From: Spirosoma sordidisoli
Lineage (GTDB): Bacteria; Bacteroidota; Bacteroidia; Cytophagales; Spirosomataceae
Assembly: GCF_004138325.1 (NCBI RefSeq)
Contig: NZ_SBLB01000006.1
Span: forward strand, 489,295-553,294
Direction of reading: 5' to 3'
Length of the DNA stretch: 64,000 bases
How positions within the stretch are numbered: position 1 is the first letter of the stretch; every line of letters begins with the position of its first letter. The notes under the pieces are model-generated. The model saw nothing but the letters and a program-made list of their open reading frames with translations. It was not told the DNA's origin and ran no database searches. A program made the position numbers and the translations under genes. Below, piece by piece: positions 62,151-64,000 of the stretch.

Positions 62151-62260
62151 CCACTTTGCCGGCGTAAGTTGAGGAATATTGCCCCCTGCCTTCCGGCTTA
62201 AACAGATCGTTTACCCCAACCAGACAACACCGCATTATACACCAGCCTACCGGTACACTG

Positions 62261-63922
62261 ATGAAACAAACGCTACGTATTGCCGCTGCCTGCGCGGGCA
62301 GCTTCCTGCTGGGCGCCTTCGTGATGGCCCCCGATGAACCCCGAAAACCGATCACCGCTGAGATGGCCGACATAGCCAGTCGGCTGTTTGGCCTCGATTT
62401 CACGGCAGCGGAGCGCGACTCCATGCTGGCTAACCTCAACGACCAGCGTGCCGATTATGACGCGCTCCGCAAGGTTGATCTGCCCAATGAGGTAGCACCG
62501 GCGCTGTATTTCAACCCCCAGCCAACGGGCTTCAAACTACCCACCGGTCCGTCGTCGTTCAGTGCATCGCCCGCCGGTAAGCTTACACTGAACCGTAACG
62601 ATCTCCCCTACTATACCATCGGCCAGTTGGGCTACCTGCTGCGGACCAGGCAGATGACGTCGGTCGAGATGACCACCTTTTTCATCGAGCGGCTCAAAAA
62701 ATACAACCCAACGCTGTTCTGCGCCATCACCATCACCGAAGACCTGGCTCTTCAGCAGGCCCGTCGGGCCGATGAGGAGATTCGGCGCAACCGGTTTCGG
62801 GGGCCGCTACACGGTATTCCGTACGGGGTAAAAGATCTGCTCGCCAAACGGGGGTATAGAACGACCTGGGGCTCGGTACCGTATAAAGACCAGACCATCA
62901 ACACCGACGCTACGGTAATCCGGAAGCTCGAAGAAGCAGGTGCCGTTCTCTGCGCCAAGATGGCCGTGGGTGAGCTCGCCTGGGGCGACGTGTGGTTCGG
63001 CGGTATGTCGCGCAATCCGTGGAAGCCGGAAACGGGGTCGAGTGGTTCGTCGGCGGGGTCGGCGTCCTCGGTATCGGCGGGTTTGTTCCCCTTCGCGATC
63101 GGCACCGAAACGCTGGGTTCCATCGTGTCGCCTTCCACGGTCTGCGGGACAACGGGCCTGCGCCCAACGTTTGGCCGGGTTAGTCGGTACGGAGCCATGG
63201 CACTGAGCTGGAGCATGGACAAGATCGGCCCCATTGCGCGAACGGTTGAAGACTGCGCGCTGGTATTCAATGCCATCTACGGCCCCGACGCCAACGACCC
63301 GACCGTGGTGACGGCTCCGTTCCGCTATGCGCCCCTGGCCTCGCTACAGGGCGTTCGGATCGGCTACGTGCGTAAAGCCTTTGCCAGCAACTACCCCAAC
63401 CGCGCCAACGACTCACTCACGCTGGCGACCCTGCGCCAGCTGAAGGCAGAGCTGGTTCCTATCGATCTGCCCGACGACGTGCCCCCCGGCCGGATTTCGT
63501 TTGTACTGGGCGCAGAGGCAGCCGCGGCCTTCGATGAGCTGACGCGTTCGGGTCGTGATGACCAGATGGTCCGGCAGGTTAAAAACGCCTGGCCCAACGA
63601 GTTCCGGTCGTCGCGGTTCATTCCGGCGGTCGAGTACATACAGGCCAACCGGGCTCGTACCAAACTCATCAACGATATGGCCAGCGTTCTCAAAAACGCC
63701 CGGGTCGACGTGTATATAGCGCCCACCTACGCAGGCGGCAACCTGACACTGACCAACCTGACGGGCCATCCGTGTGTGGTACTTCCCAACGGGTTCACCA
63801 AACAGAACCTGCCAACCAGCATCACCTTTATGGGCCAGTTGTACGAAGAAGGCAAGCTGCTGGCCGTTGCCAAAGCCTACCAGGACGCCACCGCCTGGCA
63901 CAAAAAGCACCCGTTCCTGTAG
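62261..63922 (+). CDS. Exported amidase-signature family hydrolase
   Basis: A 553-residue enzyme. An N-terminal hydrophobic signal (LRIAAACAGSFLLGAFVMA) and an accessory region of about 110 residues precede the amidase domain. The Ser-cisSer-Lys triad is present: K in GIPYGVKDLLA, and the serines in ETGSSGSSAGSASSVSAG and FAIGTETLGSIVSPST. The family cleaves carboxylic amides. Export suggests action on amides or peptides outside the cytoplasm. It lies 110 bp behind coaE. Confidence 0.9.
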   Translation: MKQTLRIAAACAGSFLLGAFVMAPDEPRKPITAEMADIASRLFGLDFTAAERDSMLANLNDQRADYDALRKVDLPNEVAPALYFNPQPTGFKLPTGPSSFSASPAGKLTLNRNDLPYYTIGQLGYLLRTRQMTSVEMTTFFIERLKKYNPTLFCAITITEDLALQQARRADEEIRRNRFRGPLHGIPYGVKDLLAKRGYRTTWGSVPYKDQTINTDATVIRKLEEAGAVLCAKMAVGELAWGDVWFGGMSRNPWKPETGSSGSSAGSASSVSAGLFPFAIGTETLGSIVSPSTVCGTTGLRPTFGRVSRYGAMALSWSMDKIGPIARTVEDCALVFNAIYGPDANDPTVVTAPFRYAPLASLQGVRIGYVRKAFASNYPNRANDSLTLATLRQLKAELVPIDLPDDVPPGRISFVLGAEAAAAFDELTRSGRDDQMVRQVKNAWPNEFRSSRFIPAVEYIQANRARTKLINDMASVLKNARVDVYIAPTYAGGNLTLTNLTGHPCVVLPNGFTKQNLPTSITFMGQLYEEGKLLAVAKAYQDATAWHKKHPFL

Positions 63923-64000
63923 AGACGCGATCGGACCGGCGCCCCGGCCTTCGCGTCTCCTTCGCGTCAGCCATTCCTGTAGAGACGCGAGGGCCGGGGC
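63916..64000. repeat. Intergenic GTAGAGACGCGA repeat at window edge
   Basis: CCTGTAGAGACGCGA occurs at 63916 (overlapping the amidase stop) and 63976. GCCCCGGCCTTCGCGTCTC (63941-63959) is nearly complementary to 63982-64000 (18 of 19). The array continues past the window. It resembles GTAGAGACGC-type repeats seen between genes in Spirosoma-like genomes and may also end transcription. Confidence 0.75.

Overview
The window comes from a GC-rich member of the Bacteroidota, most likely of the order Cytophagales (Spirosoma/Larkinella-like). This is inferred from a SusC/SusD pair behind an ECF sigma factor and FecR anti-sigma factor, from housekeeping genes of Bacteroidota type (fused ThrA, long NusB, DUF1573-YajC-YbbR run), and from promoters with the -7 element TAnnTTTG at 5261, 15662, 28641 and 33319. 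No rRNA, tRNA or CRISPR array was seen.

Layout. 1-5162: end of an McrB-type ATPase, a lipoprotein, a DUF433/PIN-like toxin-antitoxin pair inserted at the 3' end of thrA, and thrA itself. 5360-19417: mostly housekeeping genes: an MFS transporter, a possible structured RNA leader before a ceramidase-like gene, an ATP-grasp enzyme, M17 aminopeptidase and esterase, an ABC exporter, and the nusB-YtxH-DUF1573-yajC-ybbR run. 19775-28617: a TonB-dependent uptake locus (sigma factor, FecR, SusC, SusD, Tat-exported phosphoesterase). 28953-34343: an OmpR-type two-component system followed by four TTAAG sites spaced exactly 11 bp apart, a coiled-coil membrane protein, an endonuclease/phosphatase family protein and ferritin.

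Accessory regions. 35870-43628 is the most striking part. Two large proteins share an almost identical 110-residue module and then diverge completely into AT-rich C-terminal toxin tips: a TNT-type NAD glycohydrolase-like domain and a PD-(D/E)xK nuclease-like domain. Each is followed within 15 bp by a small unrelated gene placed as an immunity gene. Both large genes lack a secretion signal, so they look like displaced toxin/immunity cassettes of a polymorphic toxin system. A frameshifted secreted-protein gene follows.

56291-60998 (minus strand) is a second candidate system. It has a polyprenyl-synthase/terpenoid-toroid fusion, an overlapping M50 peptidase with a PqqD/RRE-like N-terminus, a 56-residue peptide that could be a RiPP precursor, and a secreted carboxypeptidase-regulatory-domain protein. 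It may make an unusual, perhaps isoprenoid-linked, peptide. Between the two systems lie a GH127 glycosidase, a Kef potassium/proton antiporter with its flavodoxin-fold partner, a GH18 chitinase, a GSDH-like sugar dehydrogenase, a Tat-exported isomerase/epimerase-like protein, an aerolysin-fold pore former without signal peptide, and a dead SusD fragment. coaE and an exported amidase close the window.
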